The notes under the pieces: generated by a model
Databases searched by the model: none
The model's input: only the letters and a program-made list of their open reading frames with translations
Told to the model about the DNA's origin: nothing
Source: a virus
DNA length: 64,000 bases
Direction: 5' to 3' (one strand)
Virus record (IMG/VR): IMGVR_UViG_3300009159_000053
Coordinates: 1 to 64,000 of that record
In this document: positions 22,353 through 30,530 of the stretch, piece after piece
Layout of the letters: each line of letters starts with the position of its first letter
Numbering within the stretch: position 1 is the stretch's first letter
Program-made: the position numbers and the translations under genes

Positions 22353-23020
22353 CCTATTGCTCCTCTATGAGTTACCCAGGATGTTGCTTGTACTTTATTT
22401 GGTACATCAACACCTAACTCTCCAGCAGCATGCTGATACGCATGAACGAAGTGCTTGTATCTACCCATTGAACTTAAGCCTAGATCTTGAGACATAGTTC
22501 CTGTCTGGCGTGGAACTTTTAACTCTTCTAAATTCTTTGGCTTTCCTGTTCCAGCAAAAGGTCTTCCCATTGCAATGTCGTATGCATGACGATCAATTGT
22601 TACAGGCTCCTTATTACTTGGATCATTAATGTTCTTGAAGAAACTAGTTACTTTGTTTCCACCTAATACTTTTTCTGGCTCTTCACCAGCGTGAATTCTT
22701 TGGGCTTTTGCAACATTTGCTGGAAGGAGGGCGCTCTTAACATCGCCAGTCTTTACTAATTCTTTTGCTTCTCTAACATTTCTATCCCAATCACTTAATG
22801 GGGATAATGCCGCAATAATTCCTGCGCCACGTTTTGTGTCTCCACCACCAAGTTTGGTTGCTTCTTCGTGTGCCTTTTCATACCATTGATGTCCGCCTTC
22901 AATAAATGTTGGGGATGCTTCACGGTACTTTTTAATAACATTTTCTACATGGTCTTTAAATTGTGCTTGAGCAATATTCTGATCCCAACGACCATGAGGG
23001 TTGACTCCGAAGTAAGCCAT
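22349..23020 (-). CDS. Conserved phage protein (DUF7178-like pattern)
   Basis: 223 residues with an unusual conserved string of motifs: WYEKAHEEA, then AALSPLSDWDRN, GNKVTSFFKNI, VTIDRHAYDIAMG, and finally QATSWVTHRG. I recall this pattern from many phages under a DUF number; the helical make-up and the IDRHA motif hint at a helix-hairpin-helix glycosylase-like fold, but no activity is established. It differs from its tiny neighbours in being clearly globular. Confidence 0.6.
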   Translation of the reverse strand: MAYFGVNPHGRWDQNIAQAQFKDHVENVIKKYREASPTFIEGGHQWYEKAHEEATKLGGGDTKRGAGIIAALSPLSDWDRNVREAKELVKTGDVKSALLPANVAKAQRIHAGEEPEKVLGGNKVTSFFKNINDPSNKEPVTIDRHAYDIAMGRPFAGTGKPKNLEELKVPRQTGTMSQDLGLSSMGRYKHFVHAYQHAAGELGVDVPNKVQATSWVTHRGAIG

Positions 23021-23021
23021 A

Positions 23022-23555
23022 TTATGCCCACGCAGGTCTTAGATAGGCAAGCATTGCTTTACGGCGTGCATCAATGGTTCCTGGTTGGTCTGCAACAGTG
23101 TTTGCTTTACCATCATTTACTAGATGTGGAGCAGGTGTTAGTTGTGTCTGTGGTGCACTTCTTTCTGACATATAAACAACTGCGCCATTTATGTTTACTA
23201 ACTTTGCTTTCATTTGGCGTTCAATACCCGTCATTGGGTGTATTTGTTCTGGCCAATAATACATAGAAGGTTCAATGCGCTCACCCTTGTGAACACCACG
23301 TTGATAGGCCTTCTGATTTACACGGTTCTTAATAGAGTCTAATAGACGATCATCTCTTCGAGATCGCATTGTGCCAAGATAACCATCTGGATACTCTGCA
23401 GAAGGAATGCGACCCATGCCCATGCGGGATTCATCAATTGCACTACGTGCTATAGGAGTTCCTGCACCACCTTGATTGTTATAACCGTAGAGACCTCCAC
23501 CACCAAGAGATTGCCAGTTTTGTGATGCTGAAAGATTATTAACTCCACCAGCCAT
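23022..23555 (-). CDS. Hypothetical protein (177 aa)
   Basis: A Gly-rich N-terminus (GGGGLYGYNNQGGAG) precedes a segment with IPSAEYPDGYLGTMRSRRD and a basic helix. The EYP motif recurs in two other proteins of this cluster. It starts one base before the upstream stop ends. Unknown function; a minor structural protein is possible. Confidence 0.5.
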   Translation of the reverse strand: MAGGVNNLSASQNWQSLGGGGLYGYNNQGGAGTPIARSAIDESRMGMGRIPSAEYPDGYLGTMRSRRDDRLLDSIKNRVNQKAYQRGVHKGERIEPSMYYWPEQIHPMTGIERQMKAKLVNINGAVVYMSERSAPQTQLTPAPHLVNDGKANTVADQPGTIDARRKAMLAYLRPAWA

Positions 23556-24130
23556 TACACACCTCTATCTCTGCGGTTTTTTGCAATAGTTGCATAGACC
23601 TCATTTACTGAAATTTTTTTACCCTTATATGTAGAGCCACGACTTATCTGAGATTGTTCTGCAAATTCTTGAGCCTTTGGTTTTGGTTCCATTCTTTCAT
23701 ACTCTGCTGTTCGATGAGCACTTGCTACAAACTCTGGGTTAGATTCAACACCAGGAACTTTGCGACCAAAATAAACATTACCACCCTGTGGGCGCCTTAC
23801 ATCTGTTCCACCTAAATCATATCCAGCAATTTGTTTATTTTCTACACCAGCGGTACGTGCTCCTGGAAGGGTACTGTGTTTAACACTTATATCTGCAAAT
23901 ATTTTTCCACCAGTTTTCCATGCACCTTGATAAACATCGCCTGTTGCTTTTGTTTTATTTTCTTCTTTAAAACTCTTTGCTTGTTCTGCAGTATATGGTG
24001 CGTCAGTAATCTTTTCAGCACCAGGAATTGAAACCATAACTCCAGGACTTTTAGGAGATTCACCAGTCTTAAAACTTCTGCTGGCTCCACCTTCGTTGGC
24101 TAAATTAGCAAATTGTTCATTACTAAGCAT
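23555..24130 (-). CDS. Hypothetical protein (191 aa)
   Basis: ATG 24130 overlaps the upstream gene by eight bases; the longer frame re-reads that gene. The sequence is Lys/Glu/Gly-rich (SFKTGESPKSPGVMVSIPG) with a beta-rich middle and a basic end. No domain recognised. Confidence 0.5.
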   Translation of the reverse strand: MLSNEQFANLANEGGASRSFKTGESPKSPGVMVSIPGAEKITDAPYTAEQAKSFKEENKTKATGDVYQGAWKTGGKIFADISVKHSTLPGARTAGVENKQIAGYDLGGTDVRRPQGGNVYFGRKVPGVESNPEFVASAHRTAEYERMEPKPKAQEFAEQSQISRGSTYKGKKISVNEVYATIAKNRRDRGV

Positions 24131-24380
24131 TTGGGTTTCTACCACCAGAGTTAGGTGTAACTGATGTATTTGTAGAAGTATCATCCCAATTAAATGTTGT
24201 GCCAGCGGTTTTTTTAGATAATGATAAAGGTTTACCGCCACCAATACTTCTATTTTTCCATGCAGTTGCTTGAGCAGCAGATCCTGCTGTAGAAGAACTA
24301 AATGATAACGGCGTGTCTACATCTGGTGTTTGTGGCACCATTGAATTACTACCGCCGAATTGTGAATTCGACAATGGCAT
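24123..24380 (-). CDS. Hypothetical Ser/Thr/Asn-rich protein (85 aa)
   Basis: ATG 24380 lies one base after the upstream stop. The product (MPLSNSQFGGSNSMVPQTP) is low-complexity, rich in S, T, N and G, and probably disordered. It overlaps the next gene by eight bases. Confidence 0.5.
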   Translation of the reverse strand: MPLSNSQFGGSNSMVPQTPDVDTPLSFSSSTAGSAAQATAWKNRSIGGGKPLSLSKKTAGTTFNWDDTSTNTSVTPNSGGRNPNA

Positions 24381-24381
24381 T

Positions 24382-24798
24382 TTAGTAGGCGTCGCCCATT
24401 CCACCTTGGAAGTTAGGATTTTGACGTCCTGAAACCGAAGGAATGGTTCTTGCGTTAGTCATTGTTGATCCTGAACAAGGGTCAATACAAGGCATTGTTG
24501 TAGTAATTCTATGTGCAGCACCTTTGCGCTCAGACGCTGCTGAATCTGCTACAAGTACATTCTTTCTATTTGCTTTTGTACCGTACATTGGTTCTGCTGC
24601 TTGAGTGTTCTTCTTTGGCATCAATGTACCAACAGAAGGTGTACCACTTACATTAGTAAATGTTGCATTTGCACCAGATGGGGTGTATTGATCTGGGCTC
24701 ATATCTTTTTTCATTTTAGTACCTGCTGACTCTAGATGGTTTGAAGGTGCGCCCATGCGACGTCGCATTGCGTGACCCATATCTGTCCAATTTGCCAT
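24382..24798 (-). CDS. Hypothetical protein (138 aa)
   Basis: Starts at ATG 24798 with AAGGAG inside a hairpin (24805-24825). Met-rich N-terminus (MANWTDMGHAMRRRMGAP), Thr/Ser/Gly-rich rest, one CIDPC. It is the first of the small-gene run transcribed after SpoVS. No family recognised. Confidence 0.5.
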   Translation of the reverse strand: MANWTDMGHAMRRRMGAPSNHLESAGTKMKKDMSPDQYTPSGANATFTNVSGTPSVGTLMPKKNTQAAEPMYGTKANRKNVLVADSAASERKGAAHRITTTMPCIDPCSGSTMTNARTIPSVSGRQNPNFQGGMGDAY

Positions 24799-24804
24799 GG
24801 TGAC

Positions 24805-24825
24805 TCCTTAGTGTATGTCTAAGGA
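24805..24825 (-). promoter_or_regulatory. Hairpin that covers a ribosome-binding site
   Basis: On the minus strand TCCTTAG and CTAAGGA form a perfect 7-bp stem with a 7-nt loop. The 3' arm contains AAGG of the AAGGAG site for the ATG at 24798, so the stem would hide it. Translation of the small-gene run could thereby be regulated. Confidence 0.45.
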
Positions 24826-24835
24826 TAGAACTAAA

Positions 24836-25132
24836 TTAACTTGCTGTAATGGCGAATACAATGGCGGAAATTTCTCCATCACGGGATTCAATAGTGGTAA
24901 ATCCTGGTTTGCAGGTTAAATCTAAACCCCTAGGGGCTACATAGCCACGAGATATAGCAATTGCTTTAACTGCTTGATTTACTGCTCCCGCACCTACGGC
25001 ACGTAATTTTACTTCGTGTTTTTCGTAAATAACATGAGCAATTGCTGATGCCACACTTTGAGGATTTGAACTTGCACTAACTCTTAAAAACGGTTCGTCA
25101 GTAGAAATAGGAATTTCAGGTGAAGTTGTCAT
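24836..25132 (-). CDS. SpoVS-family protein
   Basis: 98 residues. After a 15-residue polar lead the SpoVS fold is obvious: LRVSASSNPQSVASAIA, VGAGAVNQAVKAIAISRGY and GLDLTCKPGFT follow the family closely. SpoVS of Bacillus affects sporulation and septation; the fold is Alba-like and may bind nucleic acid. In a phage it may act on host chromatin or division. It lies between RuvC and the small-gene run. Confidence 0.8.
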   Translation of the reverse strand: MTTSPEIPISTDEPFLRVSASSNPQSVASAIAHVIYEKHEVKLRAVGAGAVNQAVKAIAISRGYVAPRGLDLTCKPGFTTIESRDGEISAIVFAITAS

Positions 25133-25187
25133 GTCTAGTAGTCCTTTGAGTCGAATTTATGTACCGCTCCTAGAATATAGGGTAAGG

Positions 25188-25790
25188 CTAAAGTCTTGGG
25201 GCGTCTCTGTATTTAGGATCTTTCATTTGTTCGGCAACTGCCTTCTCGACCTCATTATAGAAGTTTTTTCCTAAGAGCCTTGCAAGAGCGTAAGAATCTG
25301 CGGCATTGTCATCATTAAATTCTATGCCCCATCTCTTGTATATTTGTAGCAACATCTCTTGTTTTTTTGCATTACCTTTTCCTGCAGCAAACTTTTTTAA
25401 GGTCATAGGTGGAACTTTTAAGGGAAATTTTCGAGGATCATCCTCTTCAAAATAATCAAAAATAGTTAGTCTGACGGTGGCTGACAACTCTCCCAATACG
25501 AGGGCTGCATGACTAGCAAGAACGGTGCCCTCCATTGCTATGTCTAAAATTGTATTATTATTTTCTTCAAGATAATCTAGATGATCTACTAACCATTGTC
25601 TAATATCAGCAAGTCTTTCAATTCCAAAATAAGGTGATTTATAAACCCATGTAATATATTTTGTTGGATCTTCAAATTGAAGTGCAGTTAATGCAAAGCC
25701 AGTAAGTGATTGATCTATTCCTATTGTTACGTTACAGTCTTTAGGTAAATTACCATCAATCGCTTTGGTTGGCACGGCGTTCTCTTTCAT
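25188..25790 (-). CDS. RuvC-like Holliday-junction resolvase
   Basis: 200 residues with an RNase H fold: IGIDQSLTGF (Asp26), AMEGTV (Glu near 87), a lysine-rich KKFAAGKGNAKKQEM segment and NDDNAADSYALARL with the C-terminal acidic residues. It should cut four-way junctions or branched replication products before packaging. It overlaps the upstream DUF6378-like gene by 35 bases. A second, unrelated resolvase-like gene lies at 28559-28876. Confidence 0.8.
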   Translation of the reverse strand: MKENAVPTKAIDGNLPKDCNVTIGIDQSLTGFALTALQFEDPTKYITWVYKSPYFGIERLADIRQWLVDHLDYLEENNNTILDIAMEGTVLASHAALVLGELSATVRLTIFDYFEEDDPRKFPLKVPPMTLKKFAAGKGNAKKQEMLLQIYKRWGIEFNDDNAADSYALARLLGKNFYNEVEKAVAEQMKDPKYRDAPRL

Positions 25791-26052
25791 CTATGACCAT
25801 TTGCACAGTCCCTAGATAACCCGCCCCATCAACTAGGTTGTCTCTCTTTTGTTGGTGCACTTCACGACAAATTTTTACCCATGCCATTGCTAATCCAACC
25901 TGTTCTTCAGTTACTTTAGTATTAAAAATAACTTCCCAACCTTTAGCAATACGATTAAAATTGTCTAACGGATGATCGTAAGACTTGTTACGATCACCCG
26001 TTATCAAACGCTGTGCTTCTTCAAGCACCGTCTCGTTATGGAACTCTGACAT
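25756..26052 (-). CDS. DUF6378-like phage protein
   Basis: 98 residues with the order ETVLEEAQRLITGDR, then YDHPLDNFNRIAKGW, WVKICREVHQQ and DNLVDGAGYLGT. The pattern matches a phage family of unknown function; the all-helical make-up with acidic residues hints at a MazG-like fold, unproven. It overlaps the subtilase stop by 17 bases. Confidence 0.6.
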   Translation of the reverse strand: MSEFHNETVLEEAQRLITGDRNKSYDHPLDNFNRIAKGWEVIFNTKVTEEQVGLAMAWVKICREVHQQKRDNLVDGAGYLGTVQMVIDERERRANQSD

Positions 26053-26929
26053 ACCGCCCAGTCACAAATTCATTCTTTGCCTCTGTGGTTGTAGCCATGA
26101 TTGCATTAAAGGTCTCATCAAAGGTTGCTTTTTTATTTAACAACCACCAACCTGCTAATGCTGCTGCAGAGTTAGATGTACCAACAACAAACTTAGTAGA
26201 TCCATCTGTAAGTTTTGTGTAGTAACGAGCATTCAAATAGAAATCTACTTGACCCTGTGCGCCATTACTGTATCGAGCAATGTATGGAGCAGCCGCTGCA
26301 TCATAAGCATATGGTTCAGATCCTGACCATGGATTATCAGTTGCACCAACTGCCACAGTATCTGGCAAACATGCTGGTGAGAATACGGCTTTTCTATTTG
26401 AGTCATTACCAACTGCGGCAATAACAGGAACATTTACTGCCTTTAATGTTGCAATAGATTCGCTCATTCCAGCAGGAACTCTGCAGTTACCCATCACAGC
26501 ACCCTGTGCAAGTAATACTACTGAGATGTTGTACTTTGCTCTGTTTGTAATAATCCAATCTAAAGCATTCTGCACATCATTTAAGTTATACAGACCAGCA
26601 ACTCCTGCTGGAGTCATTCCAACAATTCTTATTGGAATAATCTTTGCCGATGGATTTACAGCCGTGACAATAGACGCCATCTGTGTTCCGTGATTTAACA
26701 TCTTGTCATTTGTAGGAGCAAGGTTTGCAGCCCCTGGACCTTCCATAATGCTCTGTTGATTTGGGCATCTAGGAAGATTGATTAGACAGACTTCATATGC
26801 AATTTTATTTGCAAATAAAGAAGTAGCAACACCGCTATCAATTATTGCGATTGTTGGTTCGCTGTTTGCTTTTGCAGGTGATATAAGTCCAGTTATTAAA
26901 ACTAGAACAAGCATCATTATTTTATTCAT
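26036..26929 (-). CDS. Secreted subtilisin-like serine protease
   Basis: 297 residues. A signal peptide (MNKIMMLVLVLITGLISPAKA) is cut after about residue 21. The S8 triad is complete: Asp31 in IAIIDSG, His80 in NHGTQMAS and Ser252 in GTSNSAAALAG, with the oxyanion Asn175 in AVGND. No propeptide or C-terminal anchor is visible, and the usual Pro after the Ser is Ala. It should act outside the membrane, for example on envelope proteins or competing phage receptors. It is embedded among replication genes with four-base overlaps, so it is not a recent loose insert. Confidence 0.85.
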   Translation of the reverse strand: MNKIMMLVLVLITGLISPAKANSEPTIAIIDSGVATSLFANKIAYEVCLINLPRCPNQQSIMEGPGAANLAPTNDKMLNHGTQMASIVTAVNPSAKIIPIRIVGMTPAGVAGLYNLNDVQNALDWIITNRAKYNISVVLLAQGAVMGNCRVPAGMSESIATLKAVNVPVIAAVGNDSNRKAVFSPACLPDTVAVGATDNPWSGSEPYAYDAAAAPYIARYSNGAQGQVDFYLNARYYTKLTDGSTKFVVGTSNSAAALAGWWLLNKKATFDETFNAIMATTTEAKNEFVTGRYVRVP

Positions 26930-27390
26930 GTTATGAATGTATCCCTCCGTCCCATTCGGGACTCGTTTGTTCTCCGTGTTATTTCCCTCGAAACTAAAGT
27001 GATATCCCGTTCTTGATTTGAGAGCATCATCTCTAAGATCTTGCGATAAGCATACCGTTCCTCATAGGTATCTCCTAATTGGATAATCTCTGGATCGGTA
27101 GCAATCTGAGCCTTGGCTAAACTTACGGTTGAGCCTTTTGAGGCTGCTCCCATCTTGAGTATGAGCAGTTTGTTCTCAGCCATGTCTAAGGCTCTTTGAG
27201 CCTCACGCTCACTAAGTTGAGCCTGAACTAACTGCGAAGCAAAGTAATCGGCCCAACCAGTAAGAGTAGTAAACATTATTGCTAAATCTTCACTGCTCAA
27301 CTCTGTAATGTCAGGTGGTAATACTGCTTGTTCGTACTGTGGCTTTGGTAGGGCAAGACCCCTCTTCATTAAGACTTCTATCTCACTCAT
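26926..27390 (-). CDS. Hypothetical helical protein (154 aa)
   Basis: Mostly helical, with a probable coiled coil around residues 50-80 (QLSEREAQRALDMAENKLL). No cysteines or known motif. Overlaps both neighbours by one to four bases. Between a Cas4-like nuclease and the subtilase, a recombination accessory role is a guess. Confidence 0.55.
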   Translation of the reverse strand: MSEIEVLMKRGLALPKPQYEQAVLPPDITELSSEDLAIMFTTLTGWADYFASQLVQAQLSEREAQRALDMAENKLLILKMGAASKGSTVSLAKAQIATDPEIIQLGDTYEERYAYRKILEMMLSNQERDITLVSREITRRTNESRMGRRDTFIT

Positions 27391-28232
27391 TATTTTCCAA
27401 TCAAAGAGCAGTACTTACAGCCAACAGGATCGACATTACAGGCAGGTGAAACACCTGCATCAACTGCATCTATAACTTTCTGTGCAGCATTAAAGATTCT
27501 TTCTACTACGTAGTAGTCAGATTTAATTGTGAACTCTTTATAATCTTGGTCTGCTTTTAATTCATAAATAAAAACAATTTCATTGGGAGCATCATCGCCA
27601 AATTGTCTTTTGGCTAACTCTAAGTACATCTGTCCTTGAAGTAAGTGAGTTCTAAATGGACGGCGAATGTTTTTCCAAGCCTTTGTTAAGTCACCGTCTG
27701 CATCATAGAGTAACTCTGGCGCTTCAAACCTAAGTGTTCCTGCCCCAATAGATTTGATTTCAATTAAACAATCATCTCCAATACCTTTGACCCAACCATC
27801 TGCATGACCATGAATACGAAGGGGTTCATAAACTAAAGGAACCTCTTTGTACTCAAAGACTGATGGGCCATTATTTACCTCAGAACTAACTCCCCACTCA
27901 GATCTATCATCTGTTTCACAGTACCAGTTTCCATACAAGACACCCATATCTGCTAATCGATTTTGCCATTTAGCATGGATGAAATGTCCTTCATCAAATA
28001 TATTTTGAAGGCGAAGATTAGGTTTTTCTTTCTTGGCCTTACCACCATTTAATAGATAATAAGCATACTTGTGACACCAGTCGGCTTTAATAATTTCAGA
28101 AGGATGAAGTACGTCCGTCCTTCTATCTGACTCTGGCTGTCTCATTAGGTGACGTTCTATGTCTCCTATTAATCTAGTATCAGCCTTTTTAGTATCAAGG
28201 AACTTCTGTAAGTCTGTCTTAGGTGTTGCCAT
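27390..28232 (-). CDS. Cas4/RecB-like PD-(D/E)XK exonuclease
   Basis: ATG 28232 overlaps the WhiB stop (TAATG). 280 residues. Motifs: an early cysteine in KADWCHKYAYY, HGHADGW (the Asp ligand), CLIEIKSIG (E-x-K) and QGQMYLEL (the Gln motif), then a C-terminal cysteine cluster CNVDPVGCKYC. This is the Cas4 plan of an iron-sulfur nuclease that resects DNA ends to single strands. Close to recA, the SNF2 helicase and two resolvase genes, it probably serves phage recombination. No CRISPR array is present. Confidence 0.78.
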   Translation of the reverse strand: MATPKTDLQKFLDTKKADTRLIGDIERHLMRQPESDRRTDVLHPSEIIKADWCHKYAYYLLNGGKAKKEKPNLRLQNIFDEGHFIHAKWQNRLADMGVLYGNWYCETDDRSEWGVSSEVNNGPSVFEYKEVPLVYEPLRIHGHADGWVKGIGDDCLIEIKSIGAGTLRFEAPELLYDADGDLTKAWKNIRRPFRTHLLQGQMYLELAKRQFGDDAPNEIVFIYELKADQDYKEFTIKSDYYVVERIFNAAQKVIDAVDAGVSPACNVDPVGCKYCSLIGK

Positions 28233-28555
28233 TAGTATTCCTTGTCTGTACTGAAAATAAATTCTCTTAGGGACATTTTCTTTTTGTATTTCTTTTGCCA
28301 CTTTCTCATTAAAGCATTACGTTCTCTGTGGCTTAACCCACCCCAGATTCCGTGTGGCTCATCTCTTTTAACGGCATCCCACAAACATTGGGCACGTACT
28401 GGACAATGGTTTTTTCCTGTCTCACCAAAACAAAATGCTTTGGCCTGATCAGCAATGTCCTTGTACTGCTCTTTATCACGAGGAGGGTAGAAGATGTCGG
28501 TGTCTTGTCCCGAACATCTTGCTTCGTATCTCCAGGCATACTCTGGTTCATCCAT
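28232..28555 (-). CDS. WhiB-like iron-sulfur regulator
   Basis: 107 residues. The WhiB plan is complete: ARCSGQ (first Cys), KAFCFGETGKNHCPVRAQC (three Cys), GIWGG (about 69-73) and a very basic C-terminus. The second spacing is C-x8-C where host proteins have x2. It should modulate host transcription in actinobacteria. It lies within the replication operon, overlapping the Cas4-like gene by one base, so it is probably made early. Confidence 0.88.
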   Translation of the reverse strand: MDEPEYAWRYEARCSGQDTDIFYPPRDKEQYKDIADQAKAFCFGETGKNHCPVRAQCLWDAVKRDEPHGIWGGLSHRERNALMRKWQKKYKKKMSLREFIFSTDKEY

Positions 28556-28558
28556 GTG

Positions 28559-28876
28559 TTAGGCATCCTTGACTTTCTCTAGCATTTCTATGAAGTCGTC
28601 TTCAAGGAGAACCACGTAATTCTCCCCATCTAAATGGATACCAAGTACTGGCATTCTTCCATCTAAAATTGCCTCTCTTACTATTTTTTTTAAGACCGTA
28701 GACTTTATCGTAGTCTGTTTTTTACCAGTCCACTTATGTTCAATCAGCAGGTCGGCTGATCTTACATCGCCTTTACGTGACCAAAACGCACCAGAAGCAG
28801 CATTACGAGAACCGTTAACTTTTTTAGCGAGTCTCTTCTCATGCTTCTGAGATTGTTTTTGTCCTTCAGTCTTCAA
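28559..28876 (-). CDS. Hjc-like PD-(D/E)XK Holliday-junction resolvase
   Basis: 105 residues: a basic N-terminus (KHEKRLAKKVNGSRNAASG), then GDVRSADLLIEHKWTGK with the D and E-x-K metal site, and a C-terminal strand (MPVLGIHLDGENYVVL). The size and order match archaeal-type Hjc or VRR-NUC-like junction nucleases. It overlaps the upstream gene by 11 bases. Confidence 0.65.
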   Translation of the reverse strand: MKTEGQKQSQKHEKRLAKKVNGSRNAASGAFWSRKGDVRSADLLIEHKWTGKKQTTIKSTVLKKIVREAILDGRMPVLGIHLDGENYVVLLEDDFIEMLEKVKDA

Positions 28877-29114
28877 GTTCTATTTTGCCACTCTCGTAGC
28901 CCTCCAGCAAACGAGGAACAATATAGAACATTGTTTCACGCCAAAAACAAGGAGAACAACCACAAAATGGTTCTCCTGAAAGCGTTTCTAAAATTTCATC
29001 TTCGTCACCTTCCCACACGGCTTCAAAAAGCATGTCTGTATAAGTTTCTACACCTTTTTCTAAATCATGCGCCCATGCTTCATCGTTTACTATAAATTTT
29101 TTACTTTCAATCAT
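28866..29114 (-). CDS. Hypothetical acidic protein (82 aa)
   Basis: ATG 29114 overlaps the end of recA; the longer frame re-reads recA. The product is acidic, with GEPFCGCSPCFW (three close cysteines) at about 48-57. A metal site is possible. Located between recA and the resolvase gene. Confidence 0.5.
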   Translation of the reverse strand: MIESKKFIVNDEAWAHDLEKGVETYTDMLFEAVWEGDEDEILETLSGEPFCGCSPCFWRETMFYIVPRLLEGYESGKIELED

Positions 29115-30156
29115 TGTCAAAACCTCCAGCCATCGGTACATCGGAGGAACTAAGTACAACCTTTTGTAGTTCTTCCTTGAGATCAATTTCGCCACGGATA
29201 CTATCAATGACTGGTTCAATTCCCTGCCATTTTCTTTCTCCATAGTAATACCACCCACCTTTACGATCTATTATTCCTTTTACAACTGCTAGTGCTGCAA
29301 TTTCTTTTGCAAAATCGTATTCTCCTGGCAAACAATGGCCTCCATCTGCAAAATAAAAATCAAAATAAGCAACTCTTTGTGGAGGTGCTGTTTTATTTTT
29401 TAATGTTCTAACTTTAATTCTTTGTCCAATACGAACCTTATTACCGCTAGGTCCAACCTCAATCCATTCGTCTCTGCGAATTTCACATCTTGTAAAGAAG
29501 GCATAATTTTTTCCTTCTCCTCCTGGAGTTGTTCTTGGGTCGCCATGCATTACGCCAATCTTCATTCGATATTGGTTAATTATTAATCCTAAAACAGGAC
29601 GTTCATCTTCTACAAGACTTCTTTTAATTGCAGAACCAACAACTCGAAAAAACTTATTGGTAAGCAATGCACCTCTACCAACAGTCATTTCATTCATATC
29701 TTTTTCCATTTCAGGAGCAGGAGATAGAGCAGGCAAAGAATCAATAACAATTGCATCTACTGATTTTGATTCAGCAAATTCAATTACAGCCTGATACGCC
29801 TCTTCCATAATATTTGTTTCAATAACAATTACCCTAGAAGTGTCTACCCCACACATTTCTGCATAGTCAGGTACCCATTGTTCTGCGGCTACCCACACTG
29901 TTGTGTGTTCTGGGTTTAACTTTTGATTTGCTGCAATAGTTTTTAAAGCAACTGCAGTTTTTCCGTGAGAAGGTTCTCCTATTAATTCATTCCATTGATT
30001 TCCAGGAAATCCCCCTCCAAGAACATAGTCTAAGGTAGTTGAACCAGACGTAATTCTAGGAACCAAATCACTACGAATATCGGAAGCAATTACTACAACA
30101 TTATTACCAAACTTTTTATTTAATTGAGCAACAATCTTTTTGGCTTCGTCATTCAT
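29107..30156 (-). CDS. recA: RecA recombinase
   Basis: 349 residues from ATG 30156 (TAATG overlap with the zinc-ribbon gene). Walker A is GEPSHGKT (60-67), Walker B is AIVIDSL (near 135) and the L2-region segment is HGDPRTTPGGEG. It binds single-stranded DNA and pairs homologous strands, supporting recombination-dependent replication and repair. Walker A differs from the cellular GPESSGKT form, as is usual for phage RecA. It is encoded beside DNA polymerase and several nucleases. Confidence 0.88.
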   Translation of the reverse strand: MNDEAKKIVAQLNKKFGNNVVVIASDIRSDLVPRITSGSTTLDYVLGGGFPGNQWNELIGEPSHGKTAVALKTIAANQKLNPEHTTVWVAAEQWVPDYAEMCGVDTSRVIVIETNIMEEAYQAVIEFAESKSVDAIVIDSLPALSPAPEMEKDMNEMTVGRGALLTNKFFRVVGSAIKRSLVEDERPVLGLIINQYRMKIGVMHGDPRTTPGGEGKNYAFFTRCEIRRDEWIEVGPSGNKVRIGQRIKVRTLKNKTAPPQRVAYFDFYFADGGHCLPGEYDFAKEIAALAVVKGIIDRKGGWYYYGERKWQGIEPVIDSIRGEIDLKEELQKVVLSSSDVPMAGGFDND

Positions 30157-30530
30157 TACTCTATTCTCCCAATTATTCCTTGTGGATTCCAATTACTTTG
30201 CGTGTCATTACCTATAGAAGATTTTATATTTCCTTCTACTTTTGCACCAGTTAGTGATCCAAATTTACTTCCTGATTGTTGTAAAGGATATCCGCAATCG
30301 TAACATCTTGGAGCAGCGTTTTGAACAGCCATGTAGTTATTACTATTACAGTCAGGACACGACTGAGTTTGACCCGTGCTTCCAATACGAATACTTGGTT
30401 GTTGAGGTTGTGGTGGAACATATGGAGTCATAGGTTGTTGAGAAGGAGGCATTGGAACATTCTCAGTTCTTGGTTGTACAACCTGTGGTTGTGTTCCAAG
30501 TTGTTTAGCCCACCAATCTGAGTTACTCAT
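30156..30530 (-). CDS. Pro/Gln-rich zinc-ribbon protein (124 aa)
   Basis: A disordered Pro/Gln-rich half (15-50) precedes a zinc ribbon, CPDC (58-61) and CYDC (76-79), and a polar tail. It overlaps recA and the 50-aa gene. The ribbon may bind DNA or RecA; this is inferred only from position. Confidence 0.6.
   Translation of the reverse strand: MSNSDWWAKQLGTQPQVVQPRTENVPMPPSQQPMTPYVPPQPQQPSIRIGSTGQTQSCPDCNSNNYMAVQNAAPRCYDCGYPLQQSGSKFGSLTGAKVEGNIKSSIGNDTQSNWNPQGIIGRIE

Noticed and set aside
27390-28232. CRISPR-associated Cas4
   Set aside because: The protein is Cas4-like, but no CRISPR repeats, cas1 or cas2 are in the window, and its neighbours are replication and recombination genes.
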